NCBI GenBank assembly: GCA_022822275.1
Contig: JAJEBZ010000170.1
Coordinates: 1-57,369, forward strand
Length of the DNA stretch: 57,369 bases
Direction of reading: 5' to 3'
DNA from: Candidatus Poribacteria bacterium
GTDB taxonomy: Bacteria > Poribacteria > WGA-4E > WGA-3G
The position numbers were made by a program, and so were the translations under genes. Shown here in pieces: positions 36,555 to 45,325 of this stretch (position 1 is its first letter; the number at the start of each line of letters is the position of its first letter). Below the pieces are notes generated by a model. It saw only the letters and a list, made by a program, of their open reading frames with translations, searched no databases and was not told the DNA's origin.

Positions 36555-36653
36555 ACGGTATTAAATCATATATTGCGAAACGTAGTCAGGAGCAACTATG
36601 CTTCGGCAACAACATCTCAACTTCAGCTGATTAATTCCAATCTTTGCACAGTT

Positions 36654-37634
36654 ATGGAAACCGCAGCACAAATCTACCACATTCAAACAGAGCACAAAGG
36701 GAAACGGTTGGATCAGTTTCTGATGAGTGCTATTGAAGACGTATCGCGCACCTATCTCCAGAAACTGATACGCGATGGGGCGGTTACCGTCAACGATAAA
36801 GTATCCAAACAACCCAGTTACGCGCTCCGTTCTGGCGACCAAGTTCGTCTTTCGTTTTCCGATTCTCGTCCTCTGGAAACTTTAAAACCTGAGAATATAT
36901 CGCTTGATATTCTTTACGAAGATAACCACTTAATTGTTCTAAACAAACCTGCGGGCATGCTTGTGCATCCGGCAAGCGGTGTGAATTCAGGGACACTTGT
37001 TAACGCACTCTTGGCACATTGCAACGACCTGTCTGGTATCGGTGGCGTAGAGAGACCCGGTATCGTCCACAGATTAGACAAGGATACGTCGGGTGTGCTT
37101 GTTGTTGCGAAAACTGATGTTGTGCATCGTGAGTTGTCCGTGCAGTTTGAAAAACACACCATCACGCGTCAGTACGTTGCGGTTGTGTGTGGCGTGCCTG
37201 CTGAAGTCGTAGGAACGATTGACGCACAAATCGCACGGAGCCGTAGGGACCGAAGGCGAATGACCACAGTCAATAACAACGGTAGACGCGCTGTCACACA
37301 TTATCGGGTTTTAGAAAGTTACAACAGATTCTCACTCGTTCAACTCACATTAGAGACCGGAAGACTCCATCAAATTCGTGTGCATCTGCAGCACATCGGA
37401 CATCCAGTTGCAGGCGATCCCATTTATGGGGGTGAACAACGTGCTTTAAACGATGCCGATGTGCTTCCCGTGAAACACGCACTCATACACCTAAAACGGC
37501 AGGCATTGCATGCACGCACACTTCAATTTGAACATCCTGCCACACATAAAACTTTAATGTTATCAGCACCGAAACCAGAGGATATGGAAAGACTTATTGA
37601 TGCTTTGCGCACATTAACACGAACACATCTATAG
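36654..37634 (+). CDS. RluD-family rRNA pseudouridine synthase
   Basis: Pseudouridine synthase of the RluA/C/D branch, 326 aa. Seen: S4 domain (GKRLDQFLMSAIEDVSRTYL...VTVNDK); LIVLNKPAGMLVHPAS; the catalytic motif PGIVHRLDKDTSGVLVVAKT; ARSRRDRRRM; and GRLHQIRVHLQHIGHPVAGD. These match RluD, which modifies 23S rRNA helix 69. The track begins at TTG 36573, but the homologous region starts at ATG 36654, which lacks a good RBS. A 10-codon ORF with a good RBS (CAGGAG, ATG 36598) precedes it out of frame. Confidence 0.92.
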   Translation: METAAQIYHIQTEHKGKRLDQFLMSAIEDVSRTYLQKLIRDGAVTVNDKVSKQPSYALRSGDQVRLSFSDSRPLETLKPENISLDILYEDNHLIVLNKPAGMLVHPASGVNSGTLVNALLAHCNDLSGIGGVERPGIVHRLDKDTSGVLVVAKTDVVHRELSVQFEKHTITRQYVAVVCGVPAEVVGTIDAQIARSRRDRRRMTTVNNNGRRAVTHYRVLESYNRFSLVQLTLETGRLHQIRVHLQHIGHPVAGDPIYGGEQRALNDADVLPVKHALIHLKRQALHARTLQFEHPATHKTLMLSAPKPEDMERLIDALRTLTRTHL

Positions 37635-37644
37635 GAGAAAAATA

Positions 37645-38631
37645 ATGGAATATGTCAATTTTGGTAAAGCAGGTGTTAAGGTCAGTCCACTTGCATTGGG
37701 ATTAGGACTTAGAGGGCAATCTGACGAAAACGCTGCACAACGATTGATTGAACACGCCATTGATAGCGGCATCAACCTGATTGATTGTGCTAATATATAT
37801 GGTCCAATGGATGACCGTGCCAATATTGGTCGTTCTGAGATTATCCTCGGAAAAGCACTCAAAGGGAAACGGGATGATGTGGTGATTACCTCCAAGGTCT
37901 GTAGTCACGTAGGTCAGGGCCCAAACGACTACGGATTATCACGATACCATATCATGCGGGAGATAGACCGTTCATTGACCCGTCTCGGCACTGACCACAT
38001 TGATGTCTACCTGATTCATGTTCCTGATGACACAACGCCGCAAGAGGAGACGATCCGTGTGTTAGATGATCTGGTGCGTTCTGGTAAAGTACGCTACCTG
38101 GGATGCTGCAACCATCAGGCATGGCAAGTCTGTAAAGCACTCTGGATTGCGGATAGCATCAACGCAACACCGTATATGTGCGTTCAAAATATGTATAACT
38201 TGCTAAATCGGGATTTGGAAACCGAAATGTTCGGATTAGTGCGTGAGGAAGGGCTTGGCGTGATGTGTTATAGTCCGTTATCGGTTGGCTTATTGAGTGG
38301 TGTCTATTCACCTGATGAACCACCACCTGCTGGCACGCTTTGGGCAAGGCGTTACCCAGAAGAATATGACCGCAGAATGCGTGGTGCTACTGGAAAAGTC
38401 CTTGCAACGCTCAAACGCCTTGCGGATGAGTTAGGAAAAACACCCGCACAACTTGCAGTTGCATGGGTGGTATCACACCCTGAAGTCACCGTTGCTATCA
38501 GTGGGAGTGATACAATTGAACAACTGGACGACACACTTGGTGGTGTCGGTTGGGAATTAGATGCGGCTGTTCGGGATGAGTTGGATGAGGTGTCGCGTTC
38601 GTTTGTCCGTTTGACTGCACCACCTTTTTAA
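37645..38631 (+). CDS. Aldo/keto reductase
   Basis: NADPH-dependent oxidoreductase with the AKR barrel, 328 aa, cytoplasmic. Seen: the start VNFGKAGVKVSPLALGLGL; catalytic Asp/Tyr in NLIDCANIYG; Lys in VVITSKVC; His in IDVYLIHVPD; and the nucleotide end VAISGSDTIEQL. Family members reduce sugars or aldehydes; the YajO/Tas-type branch is likely. RBS ATAGGAG with normal spacing, ten bases after the RluD-type stop. Confidence 0.93.
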   Translation: MEYVNFGKAGVKVSPLALGLGLRGQSDENAAQRLIEHAIDSGINLIDCANIYGPMDDRANIGRSEIILGKALKGKRDDVVITSKVCSHVGQGPNDYGLSRYHIMREIDRSLTRLGTDHIDVYLIHVPDDTTPQEETIRVLDDLVRSGKVRYLGCCNHQAWQVCKALWIADSINATPYMCVQNMYNLLNRDLETEMFGLVREEGLGVMCYSPLSVGLLSGVYSPDEPPPAGTLWARRYPEEYDRRMRGATGKVLATLKRLADELGKTPAQLAVAWVVSHPEVTVAISGSDTIEQLDDTLGGVGWELDAAVRDELDEVSRSFVRLTAPPF

Positions 38632-38643
38632 GTTCACGTAAGG

Positions 38644-39021
38644 TTAATCTTCATCTTTATGTCTAATTCTGATTCGGGTTTCTTCCACGACTACTAACGC
38701 ACCCTGCAAGAGATCTATGTCGTGATCAAGAAGTTGGTTACAGACAGTTATAATATTTTGTGAATTCATATTCCTGACTCTTAGGAGGATGATACCTACA
38801 TACCGTTTACCTTCATGAATCGCCAAAGTTCCAAAATCCGTATCATGTGTAAACATCCATCGGTTGTCTTGATACGCTATTTCAAGCAATTCGTCATCCT
38901 TCTTCCCGAACCATCCTTGCTCCTTCGTATCTAACACGTCAATCCCGCTATTTCTGAGAAAAGCCACGACCTTGGGAGATACGTTTTCATCGGTAAGGAT
39001 TCGTAGCTCATCAAATTTCAT
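38644..39021 (-). CDS. DUF5615 PIN-like protein (putative toxin)
   Basis: A 125-aa protein of the DUF5615/Mut7-C-like PIN fold, predicted ribonuclease. Seen: ILTDENVSPKVVAFLRNSGI (first acidic pair), DDELLEIAYQDNRWMFTHDTDFG (second acidic patch) and GIILLRV. It overlaps the DUF433 gene by four bases (ATGA), the usual arrangement of this putative toxin-antitoxin pair, where the DUF5615 protein is the toxin candidate. Confidence 0.88.
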   Translation of the reverse strand: MKFDELRILTDENVSPKVVAFLRNSGIDVLDTKEQGWFGKKDDELLEIAYQDNRWMFTHDTDFGTLAIHEGKRYVGIILLRVRNMNSQNIITVCNQLLDHDIDLLQGALVVVEETRIRIRHKDED

Positions 39022-39245
39022 GCTTCCGACTTCAACTCAAGATATATTTCATTCCTATGACACCGCGCGGCATATCTCAGACACGCGTGAATATCTGATT
39101 TGGTTATATGTTGGTAGTCCTCAAGAATCTCTTCTTCACTCACGTTGGACGCGAGTAAATTTAGGATAAACTCAACCGATAAGCGAGTTCCTTTGATAAT
39201 TGGTTTTCCTCCCAGAATTCTTGGATCCACAGTGATTCGTTCCAT
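39018..39245 (-). CDS. DUF433 protein (putative antitoxin)
   Basis: A 75-aa protein with the DUF433 pattern MERITVDPRILGGKPIIKGT, then LSVEFILNLLASNVSEEEIL and SDIHACLRYAARCHRN. It contains a predicted helix-turn-helix, so it likely binds its own promoter. ATG 39245 with GGAGGAAAT is chosen over 39278. First gene of the two-gene operon with DUF5615. Confidence 0.9.
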   Translation of the reverse strand: MERITVDPRILGGKPIIKGTRLSVEFILNLLASNVSEEEILEDYQHITKSDIHACLRYAARCHRNEIYLELKSEA

Positions 39246-39332
39246 TTTAATTTCCTCCAATACATTATTATAGCACATCGGGAAGTATAATCACCAATAA
39301 ACTTTCTGCCGAAAGGTGTTAATTTAAGGTAA

Positions 39333-41213
39333 TCATTCAGGTGTGAGTTCCCATAACAGCACGGTGCCATCAAAACTCCCGCTTGCGAGCGTTTTACCAT
39401 CCGGACTGAACACTACGCTGCTAACACGAGCTCTATGTCCTGTCAATGTCAAGAGATGTGTACCTGTTTGCACATCCCATAAACGAATGGTATTGTCCCA
39501 ACTTCCACTGGCAAGTACCTTTCCTTTCGGACTGAATACAACACTACCTATATTATTCGTATGTCCTGTCAATACACTAATAGATGCTCCCGTTTGTACA
39601 TCCCACAAACGCACAGTATCGTCCCAACTCCCACTGGCAAGTGTCTTTCCATCCGGACTAAAGGCAACACTCGTGACTCTATCACTATGTTCAGTCAATT
39701 CATGCAATGATTCCCCTGTCTGCACATCCCACAAACGCACAGTATCGTCCCAACTCCCACTGGCAAGTGTCTTTCCATCCGGACTGAAAACAACACTAAC
39801 AATTTCATGTGTATGCCCTGTGAGTGTTCTAATCGTTTTACCAGTCTGTATATTCCACAAAAGCAAGTTATTTTCAACACCTTGACTTGCGAGTATCTTT
39901 CCATCTGGACTGAATGCAATGCTCTCGATCCCATCCGTATCCTCTTTGAGTTTCTGAATAGATGTGCCTGTCTCAACATCCCATAGAAACACAGTGTCGT
40001 CATCGTCCGAATAACTTCCACTTGCAAGGGTTTTGCCATCCGGACTGAAAACAACACAAGAGACTTCCCACTTATGTCCTATCAACGTGTGAAGTAACTT
40101 CCCTGTTTGCACATCCCACAAATGCCCAGCTTTGTCCGAACTTCCACAACTCGCCAGTGTAGAACCATCCGAACTGATTGCTATATCCCTGATCCTACCC
40201 GTATATCCTGTCAGTTCCCGAAGATGCGCGCCTGTTTTCACGTCCCATAGACACACAGTTTCAGATATGCTTGCAGTTGCAAGGGTTTTGCCATCCGGGC
40301 TGAACACTATGCTGCAGGTATCATCTGTATGCATATTCAATACCCGTTGGGATTCACCGGTTTTCGTATCCCAAAAGCAAACCCTTTTATCCCAAACGCC
40401 TGCACTTGCAATTGTCTTACCATCCGGACTGAATACAACGTCTATAACTCCACCTGCCGTATGCCCTTTCAATGTTTGAAGAGATGCACCGGTTTCTGTA
40501 TCCCACAGTCGCACGGTTCTATCCCAACTTGTGCTTGCGATTAACTTGCCATCCGGACTAAACGCTACAGCCAAGAGATGCTTCTCATGTCCTGTGAGAG
40601 TTCTTAGAGATTTACCAGCCTGCACATCCCATAACCGGGCAGTTTTATCCCAACTGGCACTTGCAACTGTCTTGCCATCCGGACTAAACGCGACACTCCA
40701 AATCCTTTGTGTGTGTCCTGCAAGTGTCTGCAGAGACATTCCCGTCCGCACATCCCACAGACGGATAGTGTTGTCATCACTCCCACTTGCGATTGCTTTA
40801 CCATCAGGACTGAATACAACACTATTAACAGGAAAGGTATGTCCTTTCATCGTCAGAAGAGGTGTACCTGTTCGCACATCCCACAGACGAACGGTAGCGT
40901 CCCAACTTCCACTGGCAATTGTATATCCATCTGGACTGAATGCCACGCTTTTCACATCAGATGTATGCCCTGTAATTAGGTTCATTTCCTCTCCTGTCTG
41001 TGCGTCATAAATCCAAATACCGATACTACCTGCTACTGCCAAACGCTTCCCATCAGGGGAGTACGTTATTTCATTTATAGAACCTTTACCAAGACGTGCC
41101 TTCGCTCCATCGGGTAACCCCCATTGTGTATAGTCTTGGGCAAAGGTGTGTGGGATTAGAGGGAATATTGAAAGCCCAAAGGTTAAAACCGAAAACAATA
41201 TATAATTTACCAT
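39333..41213 (-). CDS. Exported WD40-repeat protein (14 repeats)
   Basis: A 626-aa secreted or periplasmic β-propeller protein. Seen: signal peptide NYILFSVLTFGLSIFPLIPHTFA; then 14 WD40 units of the form GHTxxVxSVAFSPDGKTLASGSWDDTVRLWDVQTG, enough for two seven-bladed propellers; it ends at LLWELTPE. WD40 scaffolds mediate protein contacts. Start ATG 41213 with AAAGGACAAACTTT, instead of 41279. Neighbouring units are nearly identical at the DNA level, so repeat number may vary. Paralogue of the next gene. Confidence 0.93.
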   Translation of the reverse strand: MVNYILFSVLTFGLSIFPLIPHTFAQDYTQWGLPDGAKARLGKGSINEITYSPDGKRLAVAGSIGIWIYDAQTGEEMNLITGHTSDVKSVAFSPDGYTIASGSWDATVRLWDVRTGTPLLTMKGHTFPVNSVVFSPDGKAIASGSDDNTIRLWDVRTGMSLQTLAGHTQRIWSVAFSPDGKTVASASWDKTARLWDVQAGKSLRTLTGHEKHLLAVAFSPDGKLIASTSWDRTVRLWDTETGASLQTLKGHTAGGVIDVVFSPDGKTIASAGVWDKRVCFWDTKTGESQRVLNMHTDDTCSIVFSPDGKTLATASISETVCLWDVKTGAHLRELTGYTGRIRDIAISSDGSTLASCGSSDKAGHLWDVQTGKLLHTLIGHKWEVSCVVFSPDGKTLASGSYSDDDDTVFLWDVETGTSIQKLKEDTDGIESIAFSPDGKILASQGVENNLLLWNIQTGKTIRTLTGHTHEIVSVVFSPDGKTLASGSWDDTVRLWDVQTGESLHELTEHSDRVTSVAFSPDGKTLASGSWDDTVRLWDVQTGASISVLTGHTNNIGSVVFSPKGKVLASGSWDNTIRLWDVQTGTHLLTLTGHRARVSSVVFSPDGKTLASGSFDGTVLLWELTPE

Positions 41214-41461
41214 AAAGTTTGTCCTTTTGAATTTGAGTGGTATACTGCGTTTCAAAATAGCGTATTTACAGTTACACAATTATGGATGCACAAATTGGTA
41301 TATATGGTAAATAATTATTTTAGTTGGTAAAGAGAAATGTTGGGTGTGTTTTAGAATCGCGGGTTATGTAGATTAGGAAGGACAAGCTGATATATTGCAG
41401 TACATAATTTTTTGTAGGTAAAAAGAAGGGATTCCCGCTTATCGAAATGTTGCATCAACAC

Positions 41462-43339
41462 CTAATCCACTGGTTCAGGCGTTAGCTCCCACAGCAGGAA
41501 GCTGCCGCCACGACTCCCGCTTGCGAGGGTCTTGCCGTCCGGACTGAAGACAACTGTATAAACCATCCTTGAATGTCCTTTCAACGTCCTAAGATGTGTG
41601 CCTGTTTGCCCGTCCCATAAACGCACATCAGTGTCTCTACCCGCACTTGCGAGTATCTTGCCATCCGGACTGAAGACAACGGACCATACACCATCTGTAT
41701 GTCCTGTTATTGTCCGCATGTGTTCTCCAGTCTGTGCATTCCAAAAACGGATCGTTTTATCATCACTTGAACTCACAAGGGTCTTGCCATCCGGTCTGAA
41801 GACAACACCAATAACCGACTTTGTATGTTCATTCAGTGTCCGTATAAGTTTTCCAGTCTGCACATTCCAAAAACGGATCGTTTTATCATCACTTGAACTC
41901 ACAAGGGTCTCGCCATCCGGACTGAACACTACGCTATTGATACTTTCCCTATGATCTGTCAATGTCAATAGGCGTTTTCCTGTCGCTACATCCCACAAAC
42001 GCACATCAGTGTCATTACTTCCGGTTACGAGTGTCTTACCATCGGGACTGAACGTAACACAATTGACAAAGTCACGATGCTCTGTCAGTATGTGTAGAAG
42101 TGTACCTGTCTTCACATCCCATAAACGTGCTGTTCTATCCCAACTTGAAGTTGCGAGGGTCTTGCCATCAGGACTAAACACAAGACCTACTACATCAGCT
42201 TTATGTCCTTTAAGTCGCAGGCGTTCTTCATCGGTTTGCGTATCAAACAGAGGAACAGTCTCATCCCAACCAGAACATGCTAACATTGATCCATCGGGAC
42301 TGAACGCAATGCTCCTGACGCAGAAGACGTGATCTGTGATTGTCTGACGTGATGTCCCAGTTTGCACATCCCACAGACGCACAGTACTATCACCACTCCC
42401 AGTTACCAATGTAGACCCATCCGGACTAAACGCAAGGCTTGTAACTTTTCTCGTATGTCCTTTTAGGACCTGAAGGGGTGTACCTGTCCGCGCGTCCCAC
42501 AAACGCAGGTCTGTGTCAAAGTCCATTGCAGTACTCACAAGAAATTCACCATCTGGACTAAATAGGACGTTAGTAATCCTTCCCGTATGCCCTATGATTG
42601 TACGAAGAGATTCACCTGTTTGCATATCCCACAAACGAATGGTTTTGTCCATACTCGAACTTGCAAGGGTCTTTCCATCTGGACTAAACGATACCCTACT
42701 CATAGCAGCTGTATGTTCTGTAAGCGTTTGAAGACATGTCCCGGTTTGCACGTCCCACAAACGCACAGTAGTATCCCAACTCGAACTTGCCAATATAGAC
42801 CCATCTGGACTGAACACAGCATAATTAACCCTGTCCGTATGACCTGTAAGTGTACAAATAATTTCACTTGTTTGCACATCCCACAGACAGATGGCATTGT
42901 CATCACCTGCACTTGCCAATATAGACCCACTTGGACTGAACACAACGTTATTTATACGACAGTTATGCTCGCTCAACGTCCGGATATGTGTGCCTGTTTG
43001 CACATCCCACAAACGGATGGTTCTGTCACCACTGGCACTTGCCAATATAGATCCGTCTGGACTGAAAGACACGGTAGTGACATCAAGTGTATGTCCTGTG
43101 AGTAGGTTAAGTGCTTTTGCCGTCTGTGCGTCGTATATCCAAATACCGATGGCACTTGCTACCGCTATAAGCTTTCCATCAGGGGAATATGCTATCTCAG
43201 GCGGATTTAGGACATCACTTATCCTGCCTTTGCCGAGACGTGCTATCACACCTGTGGGTAGATTCCATTGTGTGCAATCTTGGGAAACGGTGTTTGAGTC
43301 TAAAGTATGTAAAGAAATAGAGGGTTGTGTTTTTTTCAT
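41462..43339 (-). CDS. WD40-repeat protein, paralogue without signal peptide
   Basis: A 625-aa protein with 14 WD40 units (two seven-bladed propellers), closely similar to its neighbour; both begin with QW(N/G)LP...ARLGKG and end with LLWELTPE. Unlike the neighbour, it starts MKKTQPSISLHTLDSN with no hydrophobic signal, so it would stay in the cytoplasm unless the start is elsewhere. The two genes are 248 bases apart and no other domain is visible. RBS is weak (AGAAAGCG). It probably arose by tandem duplication and then lost its export signal. Confidence 0.92.
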   Translation of the reverse strand: MKKTQPSISLHTLDSNTVSQDCTQWNLPTGVIARLGKGRISDVLNPPEIAYSPDGKLIAVASAIGIWIYDAQTAKALNLLTGHTLDVTTVSFSPDGSILASASGDRTIRLWDVQTGTHIRTLSEHNCRINNVVFSPSGSILASAGDDNAICLWDVQTSEIICTLTGHTDRVNYAVFSPDGSILASSSWDTTVRLWDVQTGTCLQTLTEHTAAMSRVSFSPDGKTLASSSMDKTIRLWDMQTGESLRTIIGHTGRITNVLFSPDGEFLVSTAMDFDTDLRLWDARTGTPLQVLKGHTRKVTSLAFSPDGSTLVTGSGDSTVRLWDVQTGTSRQTITDHVFCVRSIAFSPDGSMLACSGWDETVPLFDTQTDEERLRLKGHKADVVGLVFSPDGKTLATSSWDRTARLWDVKTGTLLHILTEHRDFVNCVTFSPDGKTLVTGSNDTDVRLWDVATGKRLLTLTDHRESINSVVFSPDGETLVSSSDDKTIRFWNVQTGKLIRTLNEHTKSVIGVVFRPDGKTLVSSSDDKTIRFWNAQTGEHMRTITGHTDGVWSVVFSPDGKILASAGRDTDVRLWDGQTGTHLRTLKGHSRMVYTVVFSPDGKTLASGSRGGSFLLWELTPEPVD

Positions 43340-43445
43340 AACGCTTTCTGTCTTGTAATTTTACTCGTTTCACGCTATTCTGAAACGAAAATTAGTAAAT
43401 TGAGGTTCAGACATAATTTACAGTGTTACTATATAGAATTGTTCT

Positions 43446-44492
43446 CTAATGTACCCCTACTCCTAAAACAGCACTGAGAATTATGACCGCAAGCCAGACT
43501 GCGACTAAAACAACTCCAAAAGGTCGTTTTAACTGGCTGCCTGAAACGAAAATACCGTATCGGAAAACAATGAGGATAAACAACATTGCTGGGAAAGCGA
43601 ATTGGAAAAAATGCGGTTCTGCTTTTAAGCCACCGCTCGTCGCTGCGGCGGAAACTCCTGCAACAAACAGCACGTTAAGAATATCTGCACCGATAATGTT
43701 CCCGACCGCTAACTCGCCATGTCCACGCCTCACTGCTGTAATTGCTGTTACAAGTTCCGGGAGCGAAGTCCCGAATGCTACCAATGTCAACGATATAATT
43801 GATTCTGGCACGTTAAATTTTGTAGCAAGAACACTTATAGTCGGAATGAGAATTTGGGCAGAAATAACGACAATTGCGATTGCCCCGATGAGTTTCAGAA
43901 GTGTAAGGAAAGTACTTGATCCGACTGCTTCTGCCTTTTCTTGGTCTTCAGGATCGGGTGCTGTTGAACCTGCCCATCGGATAGACTGCCATATATACAA
44001 TCCCAACAGCACAACAAAGACGAATCCCATGTATTGTGGAAGCACACCGCCTCCATCTTCTTTTAAAAAGGCTTTTGCTGGAGATGACCAAGGAAAACAG
44101 GCTAATACTAAGAGAATACCAGCACCTACCTGGACATTGGACAACCGCGAGGCTAACTGACGATTGAATGATAACGGTGCAATTAACGATGCTAAACCTA
44201 AAATCAGTCCTGTATCACATATAATCGAACCGACTGCATTTCCGAGTGCAAGCCCCGGTTTTCCTTGAATTGCCGACAACACAGAAACGGCTGCTTCGGG
44301 TGTTGTTGTGCCAATACTTACAATCGTTGCACCGATAACTGCTTTTCCTAATCCCCATTGCGTGGAAAGTGATACCGCTTCATCTACCAGCCAGTCTGCG
44401 CCTTTGCCAAGTGTATAAAGCATTATAGCTACAATAAGAAAAAGGACTACGCTGGGTAATCCTACAATAAATTGTTCAATCCAATGTTCCAT
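43446..44492 (-). CDS. Calcium/sodium antiporter (CaCA family, YrbG-like)
   Basis: A 348-aa inner-membrane cation exchanger with ~10 membrane helices. Seen: two inverted α-repeats, ATIVSIGTTTPEAAVSVLSA and TLVAFGTSLPELVTAI, whose acidic residues bind the cation, plus GNAVGSIICDTGLILGLASL and GNIIGADILNVLFVAG. It likely exports Ca2+ against Na+ or H+. RBS AAGGAAC before ATG 44492. Confidence 0.93.
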   Translation of the reverse strand: MEHWIEQFIVGLPSVVLFLIVAIMLYTLGKGADWLVDEAVSLSTQWGLGKAVIGATIVSIGTTTPEAAVSVLSAIQGKPGLALGNAVGSIICDTGLILGLASLIAPLSFNRQLASRLSNVQVGAGILLVLACFPWSSPAKAFLKEDGGGVLPQYMGFVFVVLLGLYIWQSIRWAGSTAPDPEDQEKAEAVGSSTFLTLLKLIGAIAIVVISAQILIPTISVLATKFNVPESIISLTLVAFGTSLPELVTAITAVRRGHGELAVGNIIGADILNVLFVAGVSAAATSGGLKAEPHFFQFAFPAMLFILIVFRYGIFVSGSQLKRPFGVVLVAVWLAVIILSAVLGVGVH

Positions 44493-44532
44493 TAACTGTA
44501 TATGTTCCTTCCAATCTGATTATAATAAACAT

Positions 44533-44561
44533 AGATTATCACATAGACTCAGCAATGTCAA
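44533..44561 (-). promoter_or_regulatory. Candidate promoter for the antiporter gene
   Basis: Minus-strand TTGACA (44561-44556) and TAATCT (44538-44533), 17-base spacer, ~40 bases upstream of the start. Confidence 0.6.
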
Positions 44562-44676
44562 ACAAATTGAAGTCTCACAAGGTAATTTAGTTTGGGGAAT
44601 ACCATTGGGCAAATGCGCGTATGGCATTCGCCATGATTCATACCGTTGATTTCTTAGTTTCTTGATTTCTTGGTTT

Positions 44677-44820
44677 CGGATAGAGATCGTTAGCGAAACC
44701 CTTACAAGGGTTGGACGTGTTGGGTTTCGCTAACGCTCTATCCGACCTACGACACTACACAAACTATTAACCGATTGTGATAAAAAACGACTAAAATGCC
44801 CAAAACTAAATAACCCTGGG
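44677..44820. repeat. Second copy of the inverted repeat plus tail
   Basis: Arms around CGGATAGAG.TCGTTAGCGAAACCC (44677-44701 against 44722-44744) and the tail ending CTAAATAACCCTG match the element at 5-155. A third fragment, GGGTTTCGCTAACGCACTGCC, lies near 45202-45222 with ATTCATACCGTTGATTT shared at ~44637 and ~45243. Confidence 0.65.
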
Positions 44821-44849
44821 TTGACATTTTTGGCAACCAATATTATAAT
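44821..44849 (+). promoter_or_regulatory. Consensus promoter P1 of the cmr operon
   Basis: Exact TTGACA (44821-44826), 17-base spacer, exact TATAAT (44844-44849). Its spacer ends GGCAACCAATAT, nearly the same as P2. Confidence 0.75.
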
Positions 44850-44867
44850 ACCGATATAATTTTTAGC

Positions 44868-44896
44868 TTGACACCTTTTGCAACCAATATTATAAT
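44868..44896 (+). promoter_or_regulatory. Consensus promoter P2 of the cmr operon
   Basis: Exact TTGACA (44868-44873), 17-base spacer, exact TATAAT (44891-44896). The spacer ends TGCAACCAATAT as in P1, so the two boxes form a 47-base duplicated unit. Confidence 0.75.
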
Positions 44897-44992
44897 CAAG
44901 AATACAACATTCGGTTTGACATAAATATCAGGGATTTTCATACATAGTTCGATTTTCAATCCCAAAAACACAAACCGAATCACAAGGACGAA

Positions 44993-45125
44993 GGATCTGA
45001 GCAACGGCAACAAATGCCCGGATCCGGCACTTTTAGGTTGGTTGAATAGATTCCTACGGAACCCAGAATCTGTTCCACATTTTTCATTGAGTTACTATAG
45101 GGTGTGAACGTGCGATAAAACGCAC
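44993..45125 (+). other. Hairpin-rich leader upstream of cmr1
   Basis: Three foldable segments follow the tandem promoters: GGATC/GATCC enclosing GGCA/TGCC (44993-45025), AGATTC/GAATCT (45048-45071) and GTGCG/CGCAC (45110-45125). No ORF of note. They could be an untranslated regulatory leader or an unrecognised small RNA. Confidence 0.35.
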
Positions 45126-45275
45126 ATCAGCTCGAAAATGTTAACGTAATACCAACATAACTCTTATTTATGGTAAAATCTGAAATTATCTTTACACGGA
45201 TGGGTTTCGCTAACGCACTGCCCGGGGAATGCCAATAAGGTATTCATACCGTTGATTTGGACCTACAACACTACA

Positions 45276-45325
45276 TAGATATTAAGGACAGCACAATGAA
45301 TAGATATTAAGGACAGCACAATGAA
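45276..45325 (+). repeat. 25-bp tandem duplication of the cmr1 start region
   Basis: TAGATATTAAGGACAGCACA plus ATGAA occurs twice head-to-tail (45276-45300, 45301-45325), so the RBS AAGGAC and an ATG are duplicated. The first ATG (45296) opens a four-codon peptide (MNRY) ending at 45310; the second (45321) starts cmr1. Confidence 0.9.

Noticed and set aside
39343-43358. Long plus-strand ORFs such as 39343..39885, 40531..41010 and 42587..43105
   Set aside because: They are antisense shadows of the WD40 genes; the repeated DNA produces repeated out-of-frame peptides rich in Ser/Pro/Cys with no RBS.
43483-44160. 225-aa plus-strand ORF
   Set aside because: Antisense to the cation antiporter gene, which has clear family motifs.
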